DNA of 64,000 bases, from the NCBI RefSeq assembly GCF_000173915.1, contig NZ_ACDZ02000014.1, positions 434,001-498,000 of the forward strand, written 5' to 3'. This document shows, one piece after another, positions 9,180 to 17,791 of this stretch; the stretch's first letter is position 1; every line of letters begins with the position of its first letter. The position numbers and the translations under genes were made by a program. The notes below the pieces were generated by a model that saw only the letters and a list, made by a program, of their open reading frames with translations, did not search any database and was not told the origin of the DNA. This stretch comes from Gemella haemolysans ATCC 10379. GTDB lineage: Bacteria > Bacillota > Bacilli > Staphylococcales > Gemellaceae.

Positions 9180-11233
9180 TGAAAAAAGTCAGAATTTATG
9201 AGTACGCTAAAGAAGTAGGAAAACAATCAAAAGACCTTATTACAGTTTTAAAAGATGCTAATATTGAAGTATCTAATCACATGTCAATGTTAACAGAAGA
9301 GGGGTTAGCTAAGCTAGATAGTGTTTTCAAAAAGCAAGAAAAAGCGGTACAAAACGATCAATCTTCAAATAGTGAAGGTAAGAAAAATAAAAAGAAAAAA
9401 ATTAAAAAAGATAAAAACAGAAAAACTCAAAAACAACAACCAGCAATTATTGAAGCTCCATCAGAAGAAACAATTTCAGAAGATACTATTTTAGTTAAAG
9501 ATGGAATGACTGTTGGAGAGTTATCTGAAGTTTTAAGTGTAGGTTCAACTGAACTTATTAAAAAATTATTTATGGAACTTAAAATTATGGCGAATATTAA
9601 CCAGTCTCTTACTTTAGAGCAAATCGAGTTAATCGCTATGGATTACGGTAAAGAAATCCAAGAAGAAGTTGAAATCAATAAAGAAGACTTAGATCTTTAC
9701 TTCGAAGTTGAAGATGCTGAAAAAGATCTTAAAGAGCGTGCGCCAATCGTAACTATCATGGGACACGTTGACCACGGTAAAACTACATTACTAGATACAA
9801 TCAGAAATTCAAGAGTAACTGCTGGAGAAGCAGGTGGAATTACACAACACATTGGTGCTTACCAAGTTCGTGCTAAAGATAAAAAGATTACATTCTTAGA
9901 TACACCAGGGCACGCAGCCTTCACTACAATGCGTGCACGTGGAGCTAAAATTACTGACGTAACTATCTTAGTAGTTGCAGCAGATGATGGAGTAATGCCT
10001 CAAACAATCGAAGCTATTAACCACGCTAAAGCGGCTGAAGTACCAATTATCGTTGCGGTTAACAAAATGGATAAACCACAAGCTAACCCTGACAGAGTTA
10101 TGAATGAGTTAGTAGAATACGGACTAATCTCAGAAGAGTGGGGGGGAGATACAATCTTTGTACCAATCTCAGCTCTTAAAGGTGAAGGTATTGATGAGTT
10201 ATTAGAAAATATCTTGTTAGTAACTGAAATGCAAGAATTAAAAGCTAATCCAAATCGTCTTGCTTTAGGTACAGTTATCGAGGCCAAACTTGATAAAGGT
10301 CGTGGAGCAGTGGCAACACTATTAGTACAAAATGGTAGCTTAAATGTTGGAGATCCACTTGTAGTAGGTAATACATTTGGTCGTGTTCGTGCTATGATTA
10401 ACGATCGTAGTAAAAATATTCAAACTGCTAAACCATCTACACCAGTTGAGATTACAGGTTTGCAAGATGTTCCTAACGCTGGAGATCGTTTCGTAGTATT
10501 CGGTGATGAAAAAACAGCTCGTCAAATCGGGGAAAAACGTCAACAACAATATATTGAAACTACTCGTCAAGCAAATTCAGCTGTATCATTAGATACATTA
10601 TTCGAACAAATGAAACAAGGTGAGATGAAAGACCTTAATATTATTATTAAAGCAGACGTTCAAGGTTCTGTTGAAGCTTTAGCAATGTCATTAGCTAAAA
10701 TCGATGTTGAAGGTGTTAATGTACGTATTATCCATACTGGTGTAGGTGCGATTAACGAATCTGATATTACATTAGCAGTAGCATCTAATGCTGTAGTTAT
10801 TGGATTTAACGTACGTCCTGATAATAATGCAAAACAAATGGCTCAAACTGAGCAAGTAGATATTCGTCTACACAGCATTATTTATAAAGTTATTGAAGAA
10901 ATTGAAGCTGCGATGACAGGATTATTAGATCCAGAATTCGTTGAAAAAGTTATAGGTCTTGCAGAAGTACGTCAAGTGTATAAAGTATCTAAAATTGGTA
11001 CAATTGCTGGTGCTTATGTAACTGAAGGTAAAGTATCACGTGACGGTAAAGTACGTGTAATTCGTGATAGTGTAGTAATTTACGAAGGTGAAATTGATAC
11101 ATTAAGAAGATTTAAAGATGATGTTAAAGAAGTACAAAGCGGTTATGAATGTGGTATGACTGTTGAAAACTTCAATGATATTAAAGAAGGAGATGTCTTC
11201 GAAGTATACATCATGGAAGAAGTAAAAAAATAG
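9179..11233 (+). CDS. infB: Translation initiation factor IF-2
   Basis: GTPase that brings fMet-tRNA to the 30S subunit and promotes subunit joining. The 684 residues include an N-terminal IF2N module ([18 protein letters not shown]), a Lys-rich linker (about 60-85), a second IF2N module (about 105-155), then the G domain with GHVDHGKT (G1, near 195), DTPGHAAF (G3) and NKMDKP (G4), followed by domains II, III and the fMet-binding C domain. The short N-terminal linker is usual in low-GC Bacilli. An AGGAGG site inside ylxQ drives translation. Confidence 0.98.
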   Translation: MKKVRIYEYAKEVGKQSKDLITVLKDANIEVSNHMSMLTEEGLAKLDSVFKKQEKAVQNDQSSNSEGKKNKKKKIKKDKNRKTQKQQPAIIEAPSEETISEDTILVKDGMTVGELSEVLSVGSTELIKKLFMELKIMANINQSLTLEQIELIAMDYGKEIQEEVEINKEDLDLYFEVEDAEKDLKERAPIVTIMGHVDHGKTTLLDTIRNSRVTAGEAGGITQHIGAYQVRAKDKKITFLDTPGHAAFTTMRARGAKITDVTILVVAADDGVMPQTIEAINHAKAAEVPIIVAVNKMDKPQANPDRVMNELVEYGLISEEWGGDTIFVPISALKGEGIDELLENILLVTEMQELKANPNRLALGTVIEAKLDKGRGAVATLLVQNGSLNVGDPLVVGNTFGRVRAMINDRSKNIQTAKPSTPVEITGLQDVPNAGDRFVVFGDEKTARQIGEKRQQQYIETTRQANSAVSLDTLFEQMKQGEMKDLNIIIKADVQGSVEALAMSLAKIDVEGVNVRIIHTGVGAINESDITLAVASNAVVIGFNVRPDNNAKQMAQTEQVDIRLHSIIYKVIEEIEAAMTGLLDPEFVEKVIGLAEVRQVYKVSKIGTIAGAYVTEGKVSRDGKVRVIRDSVVIYEGEIDTLRRFKDDVKEVQSGYECGMTVENFNDIKEGDVFEVYIMEEVKK

Positions 11234-11245
11234 GAGGCAAACTTT

Positions 11246-11605
11246 ATGTCAGAACTTAGAGTTAACAGACTTGCAGAACAAATTAAAAAAGAAATTACAT
11301 ATGTATTAGCTACCAAAGTTAAGAATCATGATTTAGGATTTGTTACTGTAACAGAAGTTGCTTTGACAGGAGATTATTCTCAAGCAAAAGTTTTCTACAC
11401 TGTTTTAGGTGGAGAACGTGAAAAAGAAAAAACAAAAGAAGCGTTTAAGAAAATTAAAGGTTTCGTAAAAAGTGAAGTTGCTAAGAAAATTAAAATTAGA
11501 AAATTTCCAGAACTTATTTTCCAATATGACACTACAGCTGAATATGCCTTACACATTGAAAGCCTAATAGCTAGTGTTAGTAAAAAGGAAAATAACGAAG
11601 AATAA
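11246..11605 (+). CDS. rbfA: Ribosome-binding factor A
   Basis: RbfA binds the 30S subunit near 16S helix 1 and is needed for processing and cold adaptation. The 119-residue single KH-like domain has the usual features: RVNRLAEQIKKEI, VTVTEVALTGDYSQAKVFY and the RKFPELIFQYDTTAEYA C terminus. It is the last gene of the rimP-infB operon and begins 12 bases after infB behind TAGGAGG. Confidence 0.96.
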   Translation: MSELRVNRLAEQIKKEITYVLATKVKNHDLGFVTVTEVALTGDYSQAKVFYTVLGGEREKEKTKEAFKKIKGFVKSEVAKKIKIRKFPELIFQYDTTAEYALHIESLIASVSKKENNEE

Positions 11606-11616
11606 TTAGAATAAAA

Positions 11617-11746
11617 GAGCGACTTAATTACGGTGATGTCTTAATGTCCTCTGATTAAGTCGCCTCAATATGGTTATTTGCATTTTAAAATGAATTTGAT
11701 GTGTTGATTCGATAAAATTGTTTTTTTTTCGAAATCACCATATTGA
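11617..11746 (+). other. Two adjacent inverted-repeat structures after rbfA
   Basis: GCGACTTAAT (11619-11628) pairs perfectly with ATTAAGTCGC (11654-11663). Immediately after, TCAATATGGT (11665-11674) pairs with ACCATATTGA (11737-11746); inside that, GATTCGA (11706-11712) faces TCGAAATC (11729-11736) with one bulge, and CATTTTAAAATG is itself palindromic. The result resembles a hairpin followed by a three-way junction with a T9 run in one loop. It does not look like a plain terminator. The rest of the gap to 11853 carries the ABC-F promoter. Confidence 0.6.
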
Positions 11747-11777
11747 ATTATCCCTAATCATTAACTATATTATCTGA

Positions 11778-11807
11778 TTGTTTAAGTTTAAAGCTTTTAA
11801 GTATAAA
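11778..11807 (+). promoter_or_regulatory. Possible promoter for the ABC-F gene
   Basis: TTGTTT (11778-11783), 18-base spacer, TATAAA (11802-11807), about 46 bases before the ATG. Moderately good match only. Confidence 0.4.
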
Positions 11808-11853
11808 GTAATATACAGAGTTTTATAGAATTAAAGAATTAAAGGAGAAAACA

Positions 11854-13452
11854 ATGTTACAAGTAACAAATTTAGGTTTACGTTTTGCAGATAGAAAGTT
11901 ATTTGAAGATGTAAATATAAAATTTACAAATGGTAACTGCTACGGTTTAATCGGGGCTAATGGAGCAGGTAAAACAACATTCTTAAAATTATTATCTGGT
12001 GAATTAGATTCACAACAAGGGCACGTTTCTTTAGGTAAAGGTGAGCGTCTTGCTGTACTTCGTCAGAACCACTTCGCATATGAAGAAAACAGAGTTATCG
12101 ATGTTGTAATGATGGGTCACGAACGTCTTTGGGATGTTATGAACCGTAAAAATGAAATTTATATGAAAGATCCATTTACTGAAGAAGATGGAATCATTGC
12201 TGCTGAACTTGAAGGTGAGTTTGCGGAGATGGATGGTTGGACTGCAGAAAGTGATGCAGCACAACTTCTTGAGGGTCTAGGTATTCCTGTAGAATTTCAT
12301 GAAATGCTTATGGGAGAACTTGATAATGCTATTAAGGTTAAAGTTCTTTTAGCTCAAGCATTATTTGGTAACCCAGATGTACTTCTTCTGGATGAGCCTA
12401 CCAACGGTCTTGATATTAGTGCGATCAAGTGGTTAGAAGAATTCTTAATTAACTTTGAGAACACAGTTATCGTAGTCAGCCATGACCGTCACTTCTTAAA
12501 TAACATTTGTACTCACATTTGTGACTTAGACTTTGGAAAAATCCAACTTTACGTTGGTAACTATGACTTCTGGTATCAATCTAGTCAACTTGCTAGAAGA
12601 ATGGCAGAAGACAACAACAAGAAAAAAGAAGAAAAAATTAAAGAATTACAAGAGTTTATCGCGCGTTTCTCAGCGAATGCGTCTAAATCTAAACAAGCAA
12701 CAAGTAGAAAGAAAATGCTTGATAAAATTACTCTTGACGATATTAAACCAAGTAGCCGTCGTTATCCATACGTTCGTTTCACGCCAGATCGTGAAATTGG
12801 AAATGACTTACTTATCGTTGAAGGTGTAAGCAAAACTGTAGAAGGAAAAGAAGTATTAAGTAATGTTAGCTTCACTGTGAACCCTAATGATAAAGTTATT
12901 TTATTAGGGGATGAAGTAGCTAAAACTACATTATTAAAAATTCTTGCTGGTGAAATGGAACCAGATAGTGGTACAGTTAAATGGGGTATTACAACTTCTA
13001 GAAGTTATATGCCAAAAGATAACTCTGAATACTTTGAAGGATTAAAACTTTCATTAGTTGAATGGCTTCGTCAATATGCTTCTCCTGAAGAGGAAAGTGA
13101 AGCTTACTTACGTTCATTCTTAGGAAGAATGTTATTCTCTGGTGAAGAAGCGCTTAAACGTGCCCACGTATTATCAGGGGGAGAAAAAATGCGTTGTATG
13201 TTATCTAAGATGATGTTATCTAAAGCTAACGTTATTCTTTTAGATGAGCCTACAAACCACCTTGACTTAGAATCTATTACAGCGGTCAATGAAGGTATTA
13301 TTGCTTTCAAAGGTTCTGTATTCTTCACATCTCATGACTATGAATTTATTCAAACAATAGCAAATAGAGTAGTTGAATTAACACCAGAAGGTGCAATCAA
13401 CAAAGAGATGGATTACGAAAACTACCTTAGATTCAAAGGTATCATAGATTAA
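11854..13452 (+). CDS. ABC-F family ATPase (YkpA/YbiT type)
   Basis: Soluble protein of 532 residues with two ABC ATPase domains and no membrane segment, the ABC-F layout; these proteins act on the ribosome. The first domain has Walker A GANGAGKTT (34-42) and Walker B LLLDEPTNGLD; the linker (about 250-290) is Lys/Glu-rich. The second has a normal signature (LSGGEKMR) and Walker B, but its P-loop reads LLGDEVAKTT (about 350-359), missing the usual glycines; the first signature is also degenerate. It resembles YkpA/YbiT more than antibiotic-resistance ABC-F proteins, so a housekeeping translation role is likely, but resistance cannot be excluded. Confidence 0.9.
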   Translation: MLQVTNLGLRFADRKLFEDVNIKFTNGNCYGLIGANGAGKTTFLKLLSGELDSQQGHVSLGKGERLAVLRQNHFAYEENRVIDVVMMGHERLWDVMNRKNEIYMKDPFTEEDGIIAAELEGEFAEMDGWTAESDAAQLLEGLGIPVEFHEMLMGELDNAIKVKVLLAQALFGNPDVLLLDEPTNGLDISAIKWLEEFLINFENTVIVVSHDRHFLNNICTHICDLDFGKIQLYVGNYDFWYQSSQLARRMAEDNNKKKEEKIKELQEFIARFSANASKSKQATSRKKMLDKITLDDIKPSSRRYPYVRFTPDREIGNDLLIVEGVSKTVEGKEVLSNVSFTVNPNDKVILLGDEVAKTTLLKILAGEMEPDSGTVKWGITTSRSYMPKDNSEYFEGLKLSLVEWLRQYASPEEESEAYLRSFLGRMLFSGEEALKRAHVLSGGEKMRCMLSKMMLSKANVILLDEPTNHLDLESITAVNEGIIAFKGSVFFTSHDYEFIQTIANRVVELTPEGAINKEMDYENYLRFKGIID

Positions 13453-13459
13453 TAAAAAG

Positions 13460-13489
13460 AAGGAGATATACTTTTTGGTATATCTCCTT
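13460..13489. terminator. Bidirectional terminator between the ABC-F gene and msrC
   Basis: AAGGAGATATAC (13460-13471) and GTATATCTCCTT (13478-13489) form a perfect 12-bp stem with a 6-base loop. T residues follow on the plus strand and a run of A precedes it, so it can end transcripts from both convergent genes. Confidence 0.85.
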
Positions 13490-13501
13490 TTAGTATTGTT
13501 A

Positions 13502-13969
13502 TTAAAAAATTACTTTCTCAAAAACTTGTTTAGTTACTTCGCTGAAAGCTTCTACTTCTTCTTTGGAAAATCTATCGAATTCTATTGAATCTATATCTAG
13601 TAATGCTACTACTTTGTCGTTTTGGATAATAGGAACTACTAATTCACTATTAGTGGCACTATCACATGCAATGTGTCCTGGAAACTTATGTACATCTTCA
13701 ACATAAATAGTTTCCCTGGTTGTATAGCAATGTCCACATACACCTTTATTAAATGGTATGCGAGTACAAGCTACTTTTCCTTGGAATGGGCCTAAAACTA
13801 AGTTGTTGTTTTTTTCATCTAATAAATAGAAACCAACCCAGTTTGTATTTGGTAAGTATTCTTTGTATAAGGCTGATAGGTTTGATAAATTAGTAACTAA
13901 ATTTTCTTCTCCTGATACTAAAGCAGTCGCTTGACTTATAAATAATTCTTTATTTTCTACTATGTTCAT
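13502..13969 (-). CDS. msrC: Free methionine-(R)-sulfoxide reductase, GAF domain
   Basis: Single GAF-domain enzyme that reduces free Met-(R)-O to methionine with thioredoxin-type electrons. The three conserved cysteines are visible at about 68 (KVACTRIP), 78 (GVCGHC) and 102 (HIACDSATNSE), with an extra Cys81. With the start at the ATG at 13969, preceded by AGAGGT, the protein is 155 residues, the family length; the frame stays open upstream but has no better start. It is convergent with the ABC-F gene and stands alone. No plausible second function is suggested by the neighbours. Confidence 0.93.
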   Translation of the reverse strand: MNIVENKELFISQATALVSGEENLVTNLSNLSALYKEYLPNTNWVGFYLLDEKNNNLVLGPFQGKVACTRIPFNKGVCGHCYTTRETIYVEDVHKFPGHIACDSATNSELVVPIIQNDKVVALLDIDSIEFDRFSKEEVEAFSEVTKQVFEKVIF

Positions 13970-14214
13970 TAAAATACCTCTTTTTTTAAAAGACTTTACT
14001 ATATTTTCGCATAATAGTAACAAAAAATAAAGTGATAAGAGTTATAGATATAAAAGAATATATTTTAGAAAATTTAGGACTTTTAGATCAACTTCTTTTA
14101 TTATTTATAATTATTTGGATATTGACTTTGAAAACTTATAATAAATAAAAAATATTTAACTATTTGCTAGATAAAAAAAATTTGAAAAAAAATTAAAAAA
14201 GTGATTGAAACACT

Positions 14215-14242
14215 TTGTTTTTTGTGATAAAAATGGTATAAT
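14215..14242 (+). promoter_or_regulatory. Promoter of ezrA
   Basis: TTGTTT (14215-14220), 16-base spacer, TATAAT (14237-14242) with TG upstream (extended -10). It lies in the 14024-14305 gap between the divergent msrC and ezrA genes, which otherwise is AT-rich with nothing recognisable. Confidence 0.6.
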
Positions 14243-14305
14243 TTTGTTAGGTTATTGTATAAATAAACGTAAAAAATTAAATATAAAATTTCAGGGGGAA
14301 GATAT

Positions 14306-16000
14306 ATGACATATATATTTTTATTTGTGTGTATCCTTGTTCTTGGAGGAGTAGTTGCACTATTCGTCTTTAGAAATAGGAAAAAACAAGATTTATACCC
14401 TCTTTTAGTTATGAAAGATGAGCTAGAGAGAGAAACACTATCTGATGATTTGAAAAAAGTAAAAGCGCTGGAAATTGCTGGTAAAGCTGAAAAACTTTAT
14501 GCTCAATGGGAAAGCGAATGGTACGAAATTCAAAGTATCGATATTGAAGAACTTGACAGAGATCTTTATAGTGCAGAAACTTATATTGATAAATTTAATT
14601 TCAAACGTGCTGATGAAGTAATTATGAACAGTGGTGAATTAATAGCAAATATTAAAGATAGAATCGCTGGAATAAGAAGAGAAATTAAAGAATTAACAGA
14701 AGTTGAACCTAGAAATAGAGAACTATATGAAGAAATCGTAGTTGAGTATAAAGAGCTTAATAGAGAACTATTAGCTAAGCGTCATCAATATGGAGCAGCC
14801 GCAGAACAATTTGAACAAAATATCAAAGAAATAGCTCCACAACTTGATGATTTCAAACTTCTAACATCTACTGGTAAGTACATCGAAGCACAAGACAAAA
14901 TTAATACTGTTAAGGGATTAATTGATAATCTTAAAGAAAGAATGGAAGTACTGCCTGATCTGTTAAAAGAAATTGAAAAAACTTGTCCAGCTCAAATTCA
15001 GTCATTAAGACTTAAAGTTGAGGAAATGGAGAAAAAAGGATTTAAACTTACTCACTTAGAAATTTCAAGTAAAATTGAAAGTATTGTTTGGCAATTAAGC
15101 GATGCTCGTGAAAAAGTTAAATCTGGAGATATTGATCTAATTGAAAACATCCTTGATGGTATTTATGATGTTATCGATGAAGTTTCTAATGATCTTAAGA
15201 AAGAACTTGATTATAAAAAATACATTGAAGAAAACTATAGAGAGATTACTAATAAACTTGAATTACAAGATAAATTAAACGAAGCTCTATATAATAATAT
15301 TCAAGAAATCAAAAATAGATACCAAATTTATCAAAAAGATGAAGAAATGGTTGCTAACTACTATGATGAGTTAAGTGATTTACTTGATGTTAAACATGAT
15401 ATTGATGTTTATATTAATAATCAACCAAAACTAAACTACAAAGACTTAAAAGAAAAAGTAGAATTATTAGGTCAAGGATTAGAAAAAATCGAAGAAGACC
15501 AAACAAATTATTCTAGATACTTAACAAGTCTTCGTGAAGAAGAAGGTCACGCTCGTGAAAAACTTATCTTCATTAATCAAGAAAAAGAAGTTATTAAACG
15601 TAAATTAGATAACTCACGTGTTCCAGGATTCAGTGATAGATTTATCGTATTATATAAAGATGTAACTGATAGTTATAGATATGCGCTTGAGGAACTTAAA
15701 AAAGAACCTATCAATATCGATTTACTAAAACGTGCAGTTGCTGAAGCTGAAGAATCACTTGATATTTATGCATCTGAAGTAAATAACATTCTTACTGATA
15801 TTGAATTAATTGAAAAACTTATTCGTTATGCGAACAGATACAGAAAAGATAATGTTGAATTCCACCAACAATTAACAGTTGCTGAACAATATTATAGAGA
15901 GTATCGTTATAACAAAACTTTAGAAATTATTAGAAATTCACTAGATAAAGTTGAACCAGGTGCATACGAAAGAATTAGAAATTCAGTAAAACCTAGATAA
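14306..16000 (+). CDS. ezrA: Septation ring formation regulator EzrA
   Basis: Membrane-anchored inhibitor of misplaced FtsZ rings and cell-division scaffold of low-GC Firmicutes. The 564-residue protein has one N-terminal membrane helix (about residues 3-20, followed by FRNRKKQ) and then a long alpha-helical, coiled-coil cytoplasmic region built of spectrin-like repeats, rich in Glu and Lys. Family length is 560-575. It is monocistronic: it has its own promoter and an excellent terminator 9 bases downstream. GGGGGAAG acts as ribosome-binding site. Confidence 0.95.
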   Translation: MTYIFLFVCILVLGGVVALFVFRNRKKQDLYPLLVMKDELERETLSDDLKKVKALEIAGKAEKLYAQWESEWYEIQSIDIEELDRDLYSAETYIDKFNFKRADEVIMNSGELIANIKDRIAGIRREIKELTEVEPRNRELYEEIVVEYKELNRELLAKRHQYGAAAEQFEQNIKEIAPQLDDFKLLTSTGKYIEAQDKINTVKGLIDNLKERMEVLPDLLKEIEKTCPAQIQSLRLKVEEMEKKGFKLTHLEISSKIESIVWQLSDAREKVKSGDIDLIENILDGIYDVIDEVSNDLKKELDYKKYIEENYREITNKLELQDKLNEALYNNIQEIKNRYQIYQKDEEMVANYYDELSDLLDVKHDIDVYINNQPKLNYKDLKEKVELLGQGLEKIEEDQTNYSRYLTSLREEEGHAREKLIFINQEKEVIKRKLDNSRVPGFSDRFIVLYKDVTDSYRYALEELKKEPINIDLLKRAVAEAEESLDIYASEVNNILTDIELIEKLIRYANRYRKDNVEFHQQLTVAEQYYREYRYNKTLEIIRNSLDKVEPGAYERIRNSVKPR

Positions 16001-16008
16001 TAAAGAAG

Positions 16009-16043
16009 CCCTAGTTTTAGAAATAAAACTAGGGTGTTTTTTT
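16009..16043 (+). terminator. Intrinsic terminator of ezrA
   Basis: CCCTAGTTTTA (16009-16019) pairs with TAAAACTAGGG (16024-16034) around a GAAA tetraloop and is followed by TTTTTTT (16037-16043). Confidence 0.93.
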
Positions 16044-16069
16044 AGTTATAAAATTTTTTTTGGGGGAAT

Positions 16070-16118
16070 AAAAAACAGGCTGTTAACTCATGCATTTTCT
16101 GCATTTGTCAACAGCCTG
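16070..16118 (-). terminator. Intrinsic terminator of the znu operon
   Basis: On the minus strand CAGGCTGTT (16118-16110) pairs with AACAGCCTG (16084-16076), followed by TTTTTTATT. The loop contains a second small stem (ATGCA/TGCAT). It lies about 50 bases beyond znuB. Confidence 0.85.
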
Positions 16119-16120
16119 CA

Positions 16121-16148
16121 CTGTTACTATAAAATGTTATAGTAACAG
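16121..16148. repeat. Perfect 12-bp inverted repeat between znuB and its terminator
   Basis: CTGTTACTATAA and TTATAGTAACAG flank a 4-base loop. It lies between the znuB stop codon and the terminator, so on the znu transcript it would fold as a strong 3' UTR hairpin, without a T tract of its own. Confidence 0.8.
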
Positions 16149-16167
16149 TAGTTGATTTTATATTTTA

Positions 16168-16962
16168 TTATTTTCTCTTTAGATTATAGTAACCTAGACT
16201 AGAAAAGTAGAATAGTGCTTCAATAGTTGCTATAAAGAAAGTAGTAGGTAGGGAAGTATAATATGAAAGAGTGATTCCTGCCCATGTACCAATAAGTGCA
16301 AACGATATTGATATAGCTATCATTAGTCCCACTTTATTAGTAAGATATCTTGCTGCACTAGCTGGAACTGTTAGAAGGACGAACATTAATAATGCACCAA
16401 CTACTGGAACTGTAATACTAGTTGCCACTGATAGTAAAACTAGGAAAAAGATAGAAATAAATTTTCCATTTAATCCTAATGCACGAGCACCAATCGCATC
16501 GAAAGAATCGAATTTGATTTTTCTATAAAAAATTGAAAGTAATAGAATAACTGCTACTGCTAATGTGAAAATTAATTTAACATCGTCTCGAGTTATTGAA
16601 ACTACACTACCGAATAGTATGTTGTTAACATAACTTGTACTTTTAGGTGTTAGTGATAAGAATAATAATCCTAAACCTAAGAATATTCCTAACATTACGC
16701 TTACTGTAGCTTCACGTCTAAATGCTTTTACACTTAGATGACCTACTAGATAAGACATAGTAATAGTGAATATTAATAGTCCGTAAATTGGGTTAATACC
16801 TAAGAAAACAGCGAAGGCTGCACCAGCGAACCCAACATGTGAAAGTGTGTGTGAGATAAATGACATATTTCTAGCCATTACAAACACACCTATATAGCCT
16901 GCCATTATAGCTACAATAGTTCCAGCTATAAAGGCATTCTGCATAAAATCATAATTAAGCAT
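16168..16962 (-). CDS. znuB: Zinc ABC transporter permease (ZnuB/AdcB type)
   Basis: Membrane channel of a metal-chelate-type ABC importer. The 264-residue protein is hydrophobic throughout with about eight membrane segments and belongs to the ABC-3 (ZnuB/MntB/AdcB) family (FISHTLSHVGFAGAAFAVFLG; later VGALLMFVLLTVPASAARYL). It overlaps the ATPase gene by 8 bases, so the two are coupled. The Zur operator upstream of znuA and the His-rich binding protein indicate zinc, rather than manganese, as substrate. Confidence 0.92.
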   Translation of the reverse strand: MLNYDFMQNAFIAGTIVAIMAGYIGVFVMARNMSFISHTLSHVGFAGAAFAVFLGINPIYGLLIFTITMSYLVGHLSVKAFRREATVSVMLGIFLGLGLLFLSLTPKSTSYVNNILFGSVVSITRDDVKLIFTLAVAVILLLSIFYRKIKFDSFDAIGARALGLNGKFISIFFLVLLSVATSITVPVVGALLMFVLLTVPASAARYLTNKVGLMIAISISFALIGTWAGITLSYYTSLPTTFFIATIEALFYFSSLGYYNLKRK

Positions 16963-17665
16963 AATTGTTATCTCCTACATAATGTTTGCATAGCTTTAGA
17001 TTATTTTTTTCTATATTGTAATCTTCTATACTAATAAATTTGAAACAACCTTCCTCGAGATAAAGTATTTTATCAACGTATTTTTCATCGATAAGTGATA
17101 GTTCATGTGTTATACAAAGAGTTATGATATTTTCTTTCTTTGTAATTTCTTTAACCAGAGTCATACATTCAATTTCACTAGTCTTATCTAGATTTGATGT
17201 AAACTCATCAAGAAGTAGTAGGTTTGGTTTATTTACTAGTGCTTGTGCTAAAAATACACGTTGTTTTTCACCACCTGAGAGAGTACCTATAGATTTATTT
17301 TGAAGTTTTAGTGAATTTGTTAATTCTAGTGCTTCTTTAATACTTGATTTTTCTTTTTTACTAAGCCATGGTAAAAGTCCTTTTTGAATAGGAAGTGATA
17401 CAAAGTCAGCAGCAGATAAGGGAAGTTCTTCATCTATCTGTCTGAACTGAGGTACATATCCAAGAGTTGGATTTTCTCCAACAAGTGTTATCTGGCTAGT
17501 TTTATTTAATTTTTCTAGAATATTGTTTAATAATGTTGTTTTACCAACACCATTTTTTCCAACAACAGCAACAACATCTCCTGAAGTAACAGAAAACGTA
17601 ATATTATCTAATATTGTTTTATCTCCTATTGAATAAGTGAGATTTTTTATTTTAAGTTCAGCCAT
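16955..17665 (-). CDS. znuC: Zinc ABC transporter ATPase (ZnuC/AdcC type)
   Basis: ATP-binding subunit of the zinc importer, 236 residues. Walker A GKNGVGKTT (about 37-45), signature LSGGEKQRVFLAQAL and Walker B LLLLDEFTSNLD are all intact. The upstream gap to znuA holds a strong hairpin terminator (17710-17739), so ATPase and permease probably depend on readthrough from znuA; no separate promoter is obvious in 17666-17791. The AGGAG ribosome-binding site is 5 bases from the ATG. Confidence 0.93.
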   Translation of the reverse strand: MAELKIKNLTYSIGDKTILDNITFSVTSGDVVAVVGKNGVGKTTLLNNILEKLNKTSQITLVGENPTLGYVPQFRQIDEELPLSAADFVSLPIQKGLLPWLSKKEKSSIKEALELTNSLKLQNKSIGTLSGGEKQRVFLAQALVNKPNLLLLDEFTSNLDKTSEIECMTLVKEITKKENIITLCITHELSLIDEKYVDKILYLEEGCFKFISIEDYNIEKNNLKLCKHYVGDNNYA

Positions 17666-17704
17666 AAAATCTCCTAAGTAAATTTAAAATTTTTATTTTT
17701 AATA

Positions 17705-17739
17705 TAAAAAAGAAGAGATACGATTTAGAATCTCTTCTT
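17705..17739 (-). terminator. Terminator/attenuator between znuA and znuC
   Basis: AAGAAGAGAT (17710-17719) and ATCTCTTCTT (17730-17739) form a 10-bp stem; on the minus strand it is followed by TTTTTATATT. It sits inside the apparent znuA-znuC-znuB operon, so it likely makes znuA message more abundant than the transporter genes. Confidence 0.8.
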
Positions 17740-17791
17740 TATATTATACTACATATTTATAATATGTGAAGACTATTTTTTAATCTTCGTA

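Noticed and set aside
11619-11663. Perfect 10-bp hairpin considered as the rbfA terminator
   Set aside because: The loop is 25 bases and no T tract follows, so it was listed as an unexplained structure instead.
12533-12829. 98-codon frame inside the ABC-F gene
   Set aside because: Lysine-rich shadow of the linker region in another frame; no initiation signals.
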